DNA of 35,005 nucleotides from the NCBI GenBank assembly GCA_035939615.1, contig DASZFP010000141.1:1-35005 (forward strand), given 5' to 3'. The first letter of the stretch is position 1. Every line of letters begins with the position of its first letter. Both the position numbers and the translations under genes were made by a program. Positions 8,082-19,513 of the stretch are shown one piece after another. The notes below the pieces were generated by a model. That model made no database searches and was not told the DNA's origin. It saw only the letters and a program-made list of their open reading frames with translations. This DNA comes from VBCK01 sp035939615. GTDB lineage: Bacteria > Pseudomonadota > Gammaproteobacteria > Burkholderiales > Burkholderiaceae_F.

Positions 8082-9308
8082 ATGAACGCGCCAGACCGGA
8101 TTGCGAACACCGCCCTCGGCGTGCTCGGAACGATGTCGATCTGCTATGCGCCCTTGATCGACAAGAAGCGCAAGGCGATCGGCACGCGCCTGACGATGCT
8201 GGCCGCCAATCCCCAGGACCGCCCACCGATCGGGCAGGTGCTGGAGGCTCTGAATACGGTCTGGCCCGAATCGGGCGCGCCGGTGCTGGTTGCACCGCTG
8301 GACGCGAGTTTCGACGAGTCGGCACTGGACTGGGATGCTCCGGGCAACGCGATCCTGGAGCTGCCGAGCTCGGCCCTGCTGGACCCGCGCACGCAGGCGG
8401 TGGCCCAGTCGCTGTTCCGGGACGGCAAGCGGCTCGCGCTGCGCAATCGCCCGGAAGTGGCGCTGCCGCCGGCGTTGCTCGCCTGCTTCGAATACGCGCT
8501 GATCCATCTGAGCGACGATCGCCGCCGGGGTCCGGACGGGGGTCCGCCCAGCGGTGTCACGCGACGCATCCCGTTCATCATCACCGGCGTGCAGACCGTG
8601 GCCGATGTGGACGGGGCCTACGAGCGCGGTGCCGCCGCCAGCGTGGGCTGGCCGCTTGACGACGTCACCCAGAAATCGGCGCGGCCGCTGCAGCCCGGAC
8701 AGGCCGTTGTGCTGGAACTGCTGCGCCTGGTGCGCGACGACGCCGACATCGGCAAGATCGACGCGACCTTGAAGCGCGACCCCGCGCTCGCGTTCAAGCT
8801 GCTTCGACTGGTCAATTCGGCCGCATTCGGCCTGCCGGTGCAGATCACCTCGTTCCAGCATGCCGTGATGATGCTCGGCTACAAGAAGCTGATGCGCTGG
8901 CTGTCGCTGCTGCTGGCGACCGCATCGAAGGACACCAACACATTCCCGCTGATGCACGCTTCGATCCGGCGCGGGATGTTCCTCGAAACCATCGGCGCCG
9001 AAGAGCAGCAGACCGAGGTGCGCGACGAGCTGTTCATCACCGGCGCGTTCTCGCTGCTGGATCGGATCACCGGGGCCCCGTTCGAGCACCTGTTCGAGCT
9101 GATCTCGCTGTCGGAGACCATCGTCGATGCGATCGTGCGGCGCAATGGGCCGTATGCGCCCTACCTGACGCTGATCGAAGCCATCGAGCGCAGCGACCCG
9201 ATCGTGATCCGCAAGCAGTCCGACCTGCTGGCCCTTCCGACCGGCCGCTGCAACGAGGCGCTGCTGAAGTCGATGAGCTCGGCCGAGCTGCTCGACGGCG
9301 ACCTCTGA
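8082..9308 (+). CDS. HDOD-domain signalling protein with degenerate EAL-like N-terminus
   Basis: A 408-residue cytoplasmic protein. The C-terminal half is an HDOD domain, recognisable in IDATLKRDPALAFKLLRLVN and SFQHAVMMLGYKKLMRWLSLLLA. HDOD proteins are regulators related to HD hydrolases but lack the metal-binding residues. The N-terminal half (CYAPLIDKKRKAIGTRLTML; LPPALLACFEYALIHLSDD; FIITGVQTVADVDGAYERGA) has the outline of a YuxH-type EAL domain, but I see no intact E-A-L catalytic motif, so cyclic-di-GMP hydrolysis is unlikely. I start at ATG 8082 (MNAPDRIANTALG) rather than the in-frame ATG 31 codons upstream, which would add Pro-rich sequence with no family resemblance. Role unknown; likely signal transduction. 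Confidence 0.75.
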   Translation: MNAPDRIANTALGVLGTMSICYAPLIDKKRKAIGTRLTMLAANPQDRPPIGQVLEALNTVWPESGAPVLVAPLDASFDESALDWDAPGNAILELPSSALLDPRTQAVAQSLFRDGKRLALRNRPEVALPPALLACFEYALIHLSDDRRRGPDGGPPSGVTRRIPFIITGVQTVADVDGAYERGAAASVGWPLDDVTQKSARPLQPGQAVVLELLRLVRDDADIGKIDATLKRDPALAFKLLRLVNSAAFGLPVQITSFQHAVMMLGYKKLMRWLSLLLATASKDTNTFPLMHASIRRGMFLETIGAEEQQTEVRDELFITGAFSLLDRITGAPFEHLFELISLSETIVDAIVRRNGPYAPYLTLIEAIERSDPIVIRKQSDLLALPTGRCNEALLKSMSSAELLDGDL

Positions 9309-9325
9309 GCAAGTCGGGCCCGATG

Positions 9326-9345
9326 CGCGCACTATAATGTGCGCG
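9326..9345 (+). promoter_or_regulatory. purL promoter -10 box inside a perfect palindrome
   Basis: A consensus TATAAT lies at 9333-9338, 19 bases before the purL ATG. It is flanked exactly by CGCGCAC (9326-9332) and its complement GTGCGCG (9339-9345), so the -10 element is the centre of a 7+7 bp inverted repeat. The -35 region, 17 bases upstream, is a poor match. The inverted repeat could be an operator or chance in GC-rich DNA. It does not resemble the E. coli PurR box. Confidence 0.5.
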
Positions 9346-9357
9346 TAGCTCGGGCCC

Positions 9358-13356
<3,999 letters not shown>

Positions 13357-13614
13357 CGTCGGATATCGGGCGCCTGGAACGAAATCGAAGCCGCTCTCGA
13401 CGTTATCGAGAATCTGCTGGGACCGGCCCGGTCGTTGACGGTTGCCGTTCATGCAGGGGCTGTGAAGCTGGCGCGGGAGCACGCACTCTCGTTCTACGAT
13501 GCGCTGATCGTTTGCGCTGCCGCGGATGCCGGGTGCGGTGTATTGCTGAGCGAAGACATGCAACACGGCCGAAAGCTGGGCGCCGTCACAATCCAGAATC
13601 CTTTCCTGACGTGA
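13357..13614 (+). pseudogene. 5'-truncated VapC-type PIN-domain toxin remnant
   Basis: Directly after the purL stop, in the same frame, 85 codons followed by TGA encode the C-terminal part of a PIN ribonuclease. The diagnostic stretch is AREHALSFYDALIVCAAADA, followed by SEDMQHGRKLGAVTIQNPF, the usual end of VapC-like toxins. Visible are the third and fourth acidic positions (Asp in FYDAL and Asp in SEDM). The first ~50 residues, which carry the first catalytic Asp, are missing, and there is no plausible start codon or ribosome-binding site. I see no vapB antitoxin. I read this as the remains of a toxin-antitoxin locus whose 5' part was deleted up to the purL stop. It is unlikely to be functional unless the purL TAG is read through. 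Confidence 0.8.
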
Positions 13615-13623
13615 GCTTGGGGC

Positions 13624-14187
13624 GTGACCAAACTTACAACCGCGCGCCTTCGACTCGAGCCCTTCGATGATGCGCATGTCGATGGGCTCAATGCGATGAA
13701 CTCCGACCCGGAGGTGATGCGCTACATCCCCAGCGGAGTGGAGAAGCGGGAGCAAACGATGGCAACGGTGCAGCGTGTCAAGGCGCGCTGGGCGAAGTGG
13801 GGGTTTTCCTGGTGGAGTTTCATCGAGCTGGCGACCGGAGAAATCGTCGGGGCAGGCTGCATCCAGCATCTGCGCAAGAGCGGATCGGAACCGGACCCGG
13901 CATGTCCGTTGGAAATCGGCTGGAGACTGCGGCGCGACCGGTGGCATCAAGGCCTGGCGTATGAAGCGTCCGTCGCCATGGCCGATTTCGCATTTCGGAA
14001 CCTGAGGGCCGAGCCGTTGCTGGCCGTGTGCGACCCTGAAAATACTGCGTCGGCTGCGTTAATGAAGCGGCTTGGCATGAAGTATCGAGGAATCGAGATC
14101 TGGTACGAACAGGATGTGGCTACGTACGGGATAACATCCGACGAGTGGTTTGCCAGGCGCGGCCAGGACCCGCAGCCCCGCGAGTGA
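13624..14187 (+). CDS. GNAT family N-acetyltransferase (RimJ/RimL-like)
   Basis: A 187-residue single-domain acetyltransferase starting at GTG 13624, nine bases after the PIN remnant. It opens with TARLRLEPFDDAHVDGLNAM, the RimJ/RimL-type beginning. The acetyl-CoA loop region is present as IGWRLRRDRWHQGLAYEASVAMADFAF, and CDPENTASAALMKRLGMKYRG is the hallmark of this subfamily (the V-x-N-x-A/S-x-x-x-x-x-LGF/M motif). Members acetylate ribosomal protein N-termini, amino groups of small molecules or antibiotics; the substrate here cannot be told. Codon use is visibly less GC-rich at third positions than in purL or moaA, consistent with more recent acquisition together with the adjacent toxin remnant. 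Confidence 0.85.
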   Translation: MTKLTTARLRLEPFDDAHVDGLNAMNSDPEVMRYIPSGVEKREQTMATVQRVKARWAKWGFSWWSFIELATGEIVGAGCIQHLRKSGSEPDPACPLEIGWRLRRDRWHQGLAYEASVAMADFAFRNLRAEPLLAVCDPENTASAALMKRLGMKYRGIEIWYEQDVATYGITSDEWFARRGQDPQPRE

Positions 14188-14298
14188 CTGCAGCGGATCG
14201 CAGCGCGGGCAGTGGTCTCGCCATTCAAACGGGATGGGTAAGGCGAACCCGACCGCGGAAGAGGTGGCCGCCGAATACGAGCGCACGGTCGCGAAGAA

Positions 14299-14323
14299 CT
14301 GAGTCGGCCTTTAGCCGCCTCAG
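14299..14323. terminator. Hairpin at the end of mobA
   Basis: CTGAGTCGGC (14299-14308) and GCCGCCTCAG (14314-14323) form a 10-bp stem with one internal mismatch and a 5-base loop CTTTA. It covers the mobA stop codon and lies between convergent genes, so it could end transcription from either side. No long T-tract follows on either strand, so this is tentative. Confidence 0.3.
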
Positions 14324-14904
14324 AATTCCGCCAGGTCCGCGTGGGTGTTCAGATTGGCGAACTCGCGCTCCGATTCGAACGGCACCGCAACTGCGCCCAC
14401 CGACTGCAGAAAGTCGGCCGGCTTGCGCAAGGCGTCGTTGAGCGCCTCCTCGAGGCGGGCGCGCAGGTCGGTGTTCAGCAGGCAGAACACCGGCTGGACC
14501 TGCCCGCCGCACCACGCAACCGCAGCCGAGGCGTCCCCGAGAGCGTCGGCCAGCCGGTCGACCAGGTTGCCCGGCAGCGCCGGCGCATCGCACGGGACGA
14601 CCGCGAGCAGGCCCGGGGCCGCCGCGCGCATCGCCTGCACGATCCCCGCCAACGGGCCCTGAAACTCGCCGAAGCGGTCGGTGTCGTCCGTCAGCACCTC
14701 GACGCCCAGGGTGCGATAGCGGTCGATGTTCCGGTTCGCGCTGATCAGCACCGAGTCGACCTGGGGCGCGAAGCGCTCCAGCACGTGCTGCACCAGCGGG
14801 CGGCCGCGAAATTCGATCCACCCCTTGTCGAGGCCTCCCATCCGCATTCCCTGGCCGCCGGCCAGGATCAGGCCCGTGATGCTGGCCGTGCGTGCTGCGG
14901 GCAC
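14320..14904 (-). CDS. mobA: Molybdenum cofactor guanylyltransferase
   Basis: About 194 residues; MobA joins GMP from GTP to molybdopterin to form the guanine dinucleotide cofactor. The nucleotide-binding signature ILAGGQGMRMGGLDKGWIEF is at the N-terminus. VLISANRN, the GPLAGI motif and VVPCDAPALP, with its metal-binding Asp, follow, then QPVFCLLN. The open frame extends upstream into moaA, but that part is only an antisense-like shadow. I place the start at GTG 14904 (MPAARTASITGLILAGG), 14 bases after the moaA stop, which gives the normal family length. The ribosome-binding site is weak. It forms a pair with moaA. No moeA follows. Confidence 0.9.
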   Translation of the reverse strand: MPAARTASITGLILAGGQGMRMGGLDKGWIEFRGRPLVQHVLERFAPQVDSVLISANRNIDRYRTLGVEVLTDDTDRFGEFQGPLAGIVQAMRAAAPGLLAVVPCDAPALPGNLVDRLADALGDASAAVAWCGGQVQPVFCLLNTDLRARLEEALNDALRKPADFLQSVGAVAVPFESEREFANLNTHADLAEF

Positions 14905-14918
14905 CGAGCCGCCGGTTT

Positions 14919-16022
14919 TCAACCGCCGATGTAGGACATCTCGACCCGGGCCGCGCCGTCGGCCACGTTCTGTCCGCGCAGCTCCGAGTAGCGATCGGTG
15001 CGCGCGCTCCAGATGCGGCCGAGCGCGGTGGCCACCTGCTCGTCGTCGGCGCCGCCCCGCAGCAGGGCTCGCAGGTCGTAGCCCTGCGAGGCGAACAGGC
15101 ACAGGAACAGGCGCCCTTCGATCGACAGGCGGGCCCGCGTGCACGAGCGGCAGAACGCCTGCGTGACGCTGGCTACCACGCCGATCTCGCCGTGGCCGTC
15201 GCGGTACCGCCAGCGACGGGCCACTTCGCCGGGATAGTTCGGGTCGACCGGGGCGAGCGGCATCTCGGCGTTGATGGCGGCCACGATTTCAGAGGCCGGC
15301 ACGACCTGGTCCAGGCGCCAGCCGTTGGTGGTGCCCACGTCCATGAACTCGATCATCCGCAGCAGATGACCGCGCTGCTTGAACCAGCGCGCCATCGGCA
15401 ATATCTGGTGCTCGTTGACGCCGCGCTGCACCACCATATTGATCTTGACCGGCAGGCCGGCGTCCGCCGCCGCCTCGATGCCGTCCAGCACCGCCGCCAC
15501 CGGAAAGTCGACGTCGTTCATCCGCCGGAACACGACGTCATCGAGCGCATCGAGCGACACCGTGATGCGCTTCAAGCCGGCCTGCGCGAGGCTCGCCGCG
15601 TGACGCCGCAGCAGCGAGGCGTTGGTGGTCAGCGCCAGGTCGACGCTGCCGCCGTCCGGCGTGGTCAGCTCCGCCAGCATGCGGATCAACCGGGTCAGGT
15701 CCTTGCGAAGCAGGGGCTCGCCGCCCGTCACGCGTATCTTCTCGACGCCGTGTGCCACGAACACCCGCGCCAGGCGCGTGATTTCCTCGAAGCTGAGCAG
15801 ATCCGAATGCTGCAGGAAACGGTGCTCCCGGTTGAACACCTCCTTGGGCATGCAATACGTGCAGCGGAAATTGCAGCGGTCGGTGACCGAGATGCGCAGA
15901 TCGCGCAGCGGCCGCTGCAGGCGATCGGTCAGATGACCCAGGGCGGGCCGGATCTGCCCGGGCTCAGGCACCGCGACGCGACGCACGCGGGCGTCCAGCA
16001 CGGGGATGAAGCGTTCCGACAT
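14919..16022 (-). CDS. moaA: GTP 3',8-cyclase (molybdenum cofactor biosynthesis protein A)
   Basis: A 367-residue radical-SAM enzyme for the first step of molybdopterin synthesis, cyclising GTP to 3',8-cyclo-GTP (then to cPMP by MoaC). The N-terminal cluster motif CNFRCTYC places Cys50, Cys54 and Cys57 around the SAM-binding [4Fe-4S] cluster. The second cluster motif at the C-terminus is FCRSCTRARLSIEGRLFLC. The chain ends in Gly-Gly (MSYIGG), the double-glycine tail required for MoaA activity in characterised homologues. The ATG at 16022 gives a roughly 30-residue N-terminal extension compared with E. coli, common in betaproteobacteria. It lies downstream of rne on the same strand, 137 bases away. 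Confidence 0.95.
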   Translation of the reverse strand: MSERFIPVLDARVRRVAVPEPGQIRPALGHLTDRLQRPLRDLRISVTDRCNFRCTYCMPKEVFNREHRFLQHSDLLSFEEITRLARVFVAHGVEKIRVTGGEPLLRKDLTRLIRMLAELTTPDGGSVDLALTTNASLLRRHAASLAQAGLKRITVSLDALDDVVFRRMNDVDFPVAAVLDGIEAAADAGLPVKINMVVQRGVNEHQILPMARWFKQRGHLLRMIEFMDVGTTNGWRLDQVVPASEIVAAINAEMPLAPVDPNYPGEVARRWRYRDGHGEIGVVASVTQAFCRSCTRARLSIEGRLFLCLFASQGYDLRALLRGGADDEQVATALGRIWSARTDRYSELRGQNVADGAARVEMSYIGG

Positions 16023-16105
16023 CTGGTTGGGTTGGCTAAAAGCAATCGGCGATGACCAAGCCTCGGCTCTGTCGTAGATCGTACGCGCCCTTCGCCCGCG
16101 TCAGG

Positions 16106-16140
16106 GGGCGGTCGCCGTGCGGGAATCGAAGCGACCGCCC
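16106..16140. repeat. Inverted repeat between rne and moaA
   Basis: GGGCGGTCGC (16106-16115) and its exact complement GCGACCGCCC (16131-16140) can form a 10-bp stem around a 15-base loop in the rne-moaA gap. No T-run follows, so it is not a standard intrinsic terminator. It may protect the rne mRNA 3' end or slow polymerase before moaA. Confidence 0.4.
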
Positions 16141-16159
16141 GCCCGCAACGGCGGGTCCG

Positions 16160-18841
16160 TCAAGGCTGGCCGCGCGTTTCAACCTGCGTCAGCGGCGCCT
16201 CCTCGACCGGCGCCAGTACCGGCCGCTCGCGTCCGATCCGCGCCGGCGCCGGCTGCAGTGCAGCAGCGCGAGCCTGCGCAGCGGCCAGCTTGGCCGGATC
16301 GGTCTGGGCCAGCTTCATCCCCGACGATTCGACGATCGGCAGCAATTCGGCCATCGCCATGGGGGCCGGTTCGATGGCACGCTCAAGCGGTGACTCGTGG
16401 CGCAACACGACCGGCTGCGGCGCCGGCTCGCTTTGCTGCGCCGGCGGCGGCACCGGCTCCCACCGAGGAGCCGACTCCTCTTGCAGCGCCGGCGGTGCGG
16501 CCGGTTCCCTGCGCGGCGCCGGTTCCCTGCGCGGCGCCGGTTCTCTTCGCTGAGCCGGCTCGGCTGCCTCGCGGTCCGCCTCTTCGGACTCGGCCTCGTT
16601 CAACGGCGCCTCGACCGGGCCGCCGGCTGCGCGCTCACCGCGTTCGGAGCCGCGCCCGCGGCGCCGACGGCGCCGGCCACGCCGCTCCTCGCCGCCGGCT
16701 GCGGCCTCTGCGGCTGGGCCCGAGGGAAGAGTAGCCGGGACTTCGGCGCCGGGTGCCGCCACCAGGGACTCGCTGGCGGGCAGCGTCTCTCGCGGCGCCT
16801 CGGACGGTTTGCGGCCATCGCGCGCGGGACGGCGCGCCCCATCGCCGCGAGACTCGCGCTTGCCCTGGCGCTGCTCCTCGCCCTGCTCGGGACGGGGCGT
16901 GCCGGCCGGACGGTCGCGGCGCTGACCCTGCTCGCGACCGCGATCCGTGCGCTCGCCGCGCTCGCCGCGTTGGCCGCGCCCCGGTGCTGCCCGCTCCGTT
17001 CCGGCGCGTTCGGCGCGGGCCTCGCCACGCTCGGGGCGGCGTTCGCCGCGACGGTGGCGATCGCGATCGGGCCGGCTGCGGTCGGGCGCGGCCCGCTCCC
17101 CAGTCCGGGGCGGGGCCGCTGGTGCGACTTCGGGTTCGACTGCGAACCAGTTGCGGATACGCAACCACAGGGACGGGCCTGCGGCGGCCGGGGCTGGCGC
17201 CGGGATGGTCGGCACGGCAACGACCGGAGCCGGCGTTTCCGGAACCACGCCCTTGACCACCGCTTCCTGGCGCCGATTGCGCGCCTCGTCGGGCCGTCCC
17301 GGCAGGTACGGCTGGTCCTCGCTCGGCGCGGTGACGCGGTCATAGCTCGGCTTGGCCTGGTCGAGCCGCTCATCGTCGTGCTTGAGCCGCTCGATGCTGT
17401 AGTGCGGCGTCTCCAGGAACTTGTTCGGGATCAACACGATCGAGACCTTCAGCCGGGCCTCGAGCTTCGTCAGATCCGCCCGCTTCTCGTTCAACAGGTA
17501 CGTGGCCACGTCGATCGGAACCTGCGCGTGCAGGGCGGCCGTGTTTTCCTTCATCGCCTCCTCCTGCAGGATGCGCAGGATGTGCAGGGCCGAACTGTCG
17601 GTGTCGCGCACCTGGCCGACGCCGTTGCAGCGCGGGCAGGTCACGTGACTGCCCTCGCTCAGGGCCGGCCGCAGCCGCTGGCGCGACAGCTCCATCATGC
17701 CGAAACGGGAGATCTTGCCCATCTGGACGCGGGCGCGGTCGTGGTGCAGGGCGTCCTTCAGCCGCTGCTCGACGGCCCGCTGGTTGCGGGCGTCTTCCAT
17801 GTCGATGAAATCGATCACGATCAGCCCGCCCAGGTCGCGCAGCCGCAGCTGCCGGGCTACTTCATCGGCCGCTTCCAGGTTGGTGCGAAGCGCCGTTTCC
17901 TCGATGTCGGAGCCGCGCGTGGCCTGCGCGGAGTTCACATCGATGGCCACCAGGGCCTCGGTATGGTCGATCACGATGGCGCCGCCCGCGGGCAGCGGAA
18001 CCTGCCGTGAATGTGCCGTCTCGATCTGATGCTCGATCTGGAACCGGGAGAACAGGGGCACATCGTCCCGGTAACGCTTGACCCGGGCCGACACATCGGG
18101 CATCACCAGGTCCACGAACGTCTTGGCCTGGTTGTAGACGTCCTCGGTGTCGATCAGGATCTCGCCGATTTCCGGACTGAAGTAATCCCGGATGGCCCGG
18201 ATCACCAGGCTGGACTCCAGGTAGATCAACTCGGGCGCCTTGACCTGCTGGACCGCGTCGGTGATCGCCTTCCACAGCTGCATCAGGTATTTCAGATCCC
18301 ATTGCAGCTCCTCCACCGCTCGACCCAGCCCGGCGGTGCGTGCGATCACGCTCATGCCGGGCGGCAGGTCGAGCTGGTCGATCGCGTCGCGCAGCTCCTG
18401 CCGGTCCTCGCCCTCGACGCGCCGCGATACGCCGCCGCCGCGCGGGTTGTTGGGCATCAGCACCAGGAAGCGTCCGGCCAGCGAGACGAAGCTCGTCAGC
18501 GCCGCGCCCTTGTTGCCGCGCTCCTCTTTTTCGACCTGGCAGATCAGCTCCTGGCCTTCGGAGATCGCGTCCTGGATCCGGGCGCGCGCCACATCCACGC
18601 CCGGCTTGAAGTACTGCCGGGAGATCTCCTTGAAGGGTAAAAAGCCGTGCCGCTCCTCGCCGTAATCGACGAAGCAGGCTTCCAGGCTGGGCTCGACCCG
18701 GGTAATGAGCCCTTTGTAGATATTGGACTTGCGCTGCTCGCGACCGGCGGTTTCGATGTCCAGGTCCAGCAGCTTCTGGCCGTCGACGATAGCGACGCGC
18801 AGCTGCTCCGCGTGAGTCGCGTTGAACAGCATCCGTTTCAT
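16160..18841 (-). CDS. rne: Ribonuclease E
   Basis: An 893-residue RNase E, the endonuclease that starts mRNA decay and processes rRNA and tRNA, and scaffolds the degradosome at the membrane. The catalytic half (about residues 1-500) has the S1 domain (NIYKGLITRVEPSLEACFVD), the DNase I-like domain with metal-binding Asp301 (LVAIDVNS) and Asp344 (LIVIDFIDM), and the Zn-link CPRCNGVG (Cys402, Cys405); all sit two residues from E. coli numbering. The C-terminal half is Arg-, Glu-, Pro- and Ala-rich, with an Arg block (RRGRRRRRRGRG) and RREPAP repeats, as expected of an unstructured RNA-binding scaffold. I start at ATG 18841, five bases from GGGGAG, not at the GTG six bases upstream, which overlaps that site. 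The 5' leader is unusually long (see below). Confidence 0.96.
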   Translation of the reverse strand: MKRMLFNATHAEQLRVAIVDGQKLLDLDIETAGREQRKSNIYKGLITRVEPSLEACFVDYGEERHGFLPFKEISRQYFKPGVDVARARIQDAISEGQELICQVEKEERGNKGAALTSFVSLAGRFLVLMPNNPRGGGVSRRVEGEDRQELRDAIDQLDLPPGMSVIARTAGLGRAVEELQWDLKYLMQLWKAITDAVQQVKAPELIYLESSLVIRAIRDYFSPEIGEILIDTEDVYNQAKTFVDLVMPDVSARVKRYRDDVPLFSRFQIEHQIETAHSRQVPLPAGGAIVIDHTEALVAIDVNSAQATRGSDIEETALRTNLEAADEVARQLRLRDLGGLIVIDFIDMEDARNQRAVEQRLKDALHHDRARVQMGKISRFGMMELSRQRLRPALSEGSHVTCPRCNGVGQVRDTDSSALHILRILQEEAMKENTAALHAQVPIDVATYLLNEKRADLTKLEARLKVSIVLIPNKFLETPHYSIERLKHDDERLDQAKPSYDRVTAPSEDQPYLPGRPDEARNRRQEAVVKGVVPETPAPVVAVPTIPAPAPAAAGPSLWLRIRNWFAVEPEVAPAAPPRTGERAAPDRSRPDRDRHRRGERRPERGEARAERAGTERAAPGRGQRGERGERTDRGREQGQRRDRPAGTPRPEQGEEQRQGKRESRGDGARRPARDGRKPSEAPRETLPASESLVAAPGAEVPATLPSGPAAEAAAGGEERRGRRRRRRGRGSERGERAAGGPVEAPLNEAESEEADREAAEPAQRREPAPRREPAPRREPAAPPALQEESAPRWEPVPPPAQQSEPAPQPVVLRHESPLERAIEPAPMAMAELLPIVESSGMKLAQTDPAKLAAAQARAAALQPAPARIGRERPVLAPVEEAPLTQVETRGQP
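16501..16554. repeat. 18-bp tandem repeat in the rne tail
   Basis: Two identical 18-bp units (16501-16518 and 16519-16536) and a diverged third (16537-16554) encode the RREPAP motif on the minus strand, around RNase E residue 763-780. In-frame units of six codons can expand or contract without breaking the gene, so copy number may vary between strains. Confidence 0.75.
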
Positions 18842-18892
18842 CAGCACTCCCCGCGCCCTCGCGGGCGCTCGTGTGCCGATCCGGATCCGAGC

Positions 18893-19042
18893 TCAGGCGG
18901 CGGCGTTGGCGCGGGGCCCCGAACGGGCGGCGCGGCGGCGCGCAGCCGCACGCACGCGGCCGCGCGGTCGGCGCCGTGCGCCACCTGCACGCGGTTCCGC
19001 GCGCCCGTCGTATACCGTCTGGTTCACGGTCAGCCCGTCCAT
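18893..19042 (-). CDS. Hypothetical Arg-rich small protein in the rne leader (uORF3)
   Basis: ATG 19042 to TGA 18893 gives 49 residues starting MDGLTVNQTVYDGRAEPRAG and becoming very rich in Arg and Ala. Third codon positions are mostly G or C, as in the real genes around it. Against it: no good ribosome-binding site before the ATG (in-frame GTG and TTG codons lie just upstream), and Arg/Ala-rich frames arise easily in GC-rich DNA. It ends 51 bases before rne. I do not recognise a family. Confidence 0.2.
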   Translation of the reverse strand: MDGLTVNQTVYDGRAEPRAGGARRRPRGRVRAAARRRAARSGPRANAAA

Positions 19043-19062
19043 TCGCAACACGCTAAGCCTGG

Positions 19063-19185
19063 TCAAATGCCTGGTTCAAACTTGCCGCGTGGTGGTCGAC
19101 CAAACGGCCCAGCCAAGATCCGAATTCGGCTGGCGCCGGCCATCTGACTGGCAACGGCGCCTTCGATTGCAGAAGGACCGTTCAT
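19063..19185 (-). CDS. Hypothetical small ORF in the rne leader (uORF2)
   Basis: A 40-codon frame, ATG 19185 to TGA 19063, beginning MNGPSAIEGAVASQMAGASR. Its ATG overlaps the stop of uORF1 (ATGA), so ribosomes finishing uORF1 could re-initiate here. Third positions are not GC-enriched as in neighbouring genes, which argues against a selected protein. It may matter as a translated leader rather than for its product. Confidence 0.2.
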   Translation of the reverse strand: MNGPSAIEGAVASQMAGASRIRILAGPFGRPPRGKFEPGI

Positions 19186-19208
19186 GCCAGCACAGCGTGC
19201 GCCGGCAT
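19182..19208 (-). CDS. Putative 8-residue leader peptide before rne (uORF1)
   Basis: ATG 19208 to TGA 19182 encodes MPAHAVLA. On the minus strand it is preceded by GGAAAGGAAGGG (19226-19215), six bases from the ATG, one of the best ribosome-binding sites in the window. The stop overlaps the ATG of uORF2 as ATGA. Too short for any family match; the evidence is the site and the overlap only. Confidence 0.35.
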   Translation of the reverse strand: MPAHAVLA

Positions 19209-19513
19209 CGTCGACCCTTCCTTTCCTACGCGTAACGCGCATCCGGCGCGCTACGCACCCTTTTGGCTGCACAATCCGACCTCCCGGCACGCCTCGCGTC
19301 CGACTGGGCGTGGCGGCGCCGCTTAGAATTGCAGCCGACAGGACCGCACCGCAGCAAAGGCCGCGTTCAAACCGGCAGTGAACCCGCAATGATCCCCGCA
19401 TTGACCTCAGCCGGCAGAGGCTGCACGACCGGTGTTGGGTCGACCCCCTGCCCTGTGAGGGTGCATAAGCCACCCGGGTGCGAAATCGGGCGCAGTCCAT
19501 TACAACTTGATTA

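Larger units (their letters stand above)
18842..19507 (-). promoter_or_regulatory. Long 5' leader of rne
   Basis: The 684-bp gap between rne and rluC has no conserved protein gene. A promoter at 19514-19542 would start rne RNA near 19507, leaving a leader of about 665 nt. RNase E limits its own synthesis through its 5' UTR in E. coli (a roughly 360-nt leader), so a regulatory leader is expected. It contains three short minus-strand ORFs (19208-19182, 19185-19063, 19042-18893) and several GTCGAC-centred palindromes (19093-19102 and 19437-19446, plus a partial one near 19211). I could not match it to a known RNA family by eye. Confidence 0.5.

Noticed and set aside
14234..14302. A 22-residue ORF beginning MGKANPTAEEVAAEYERTVA after the GNAT gene.
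   Set aside because: It reads like the tail of some protein, but it is short, has no ribosome-binding site and no family I recognise; kept only as part of the accessory-patch observation.
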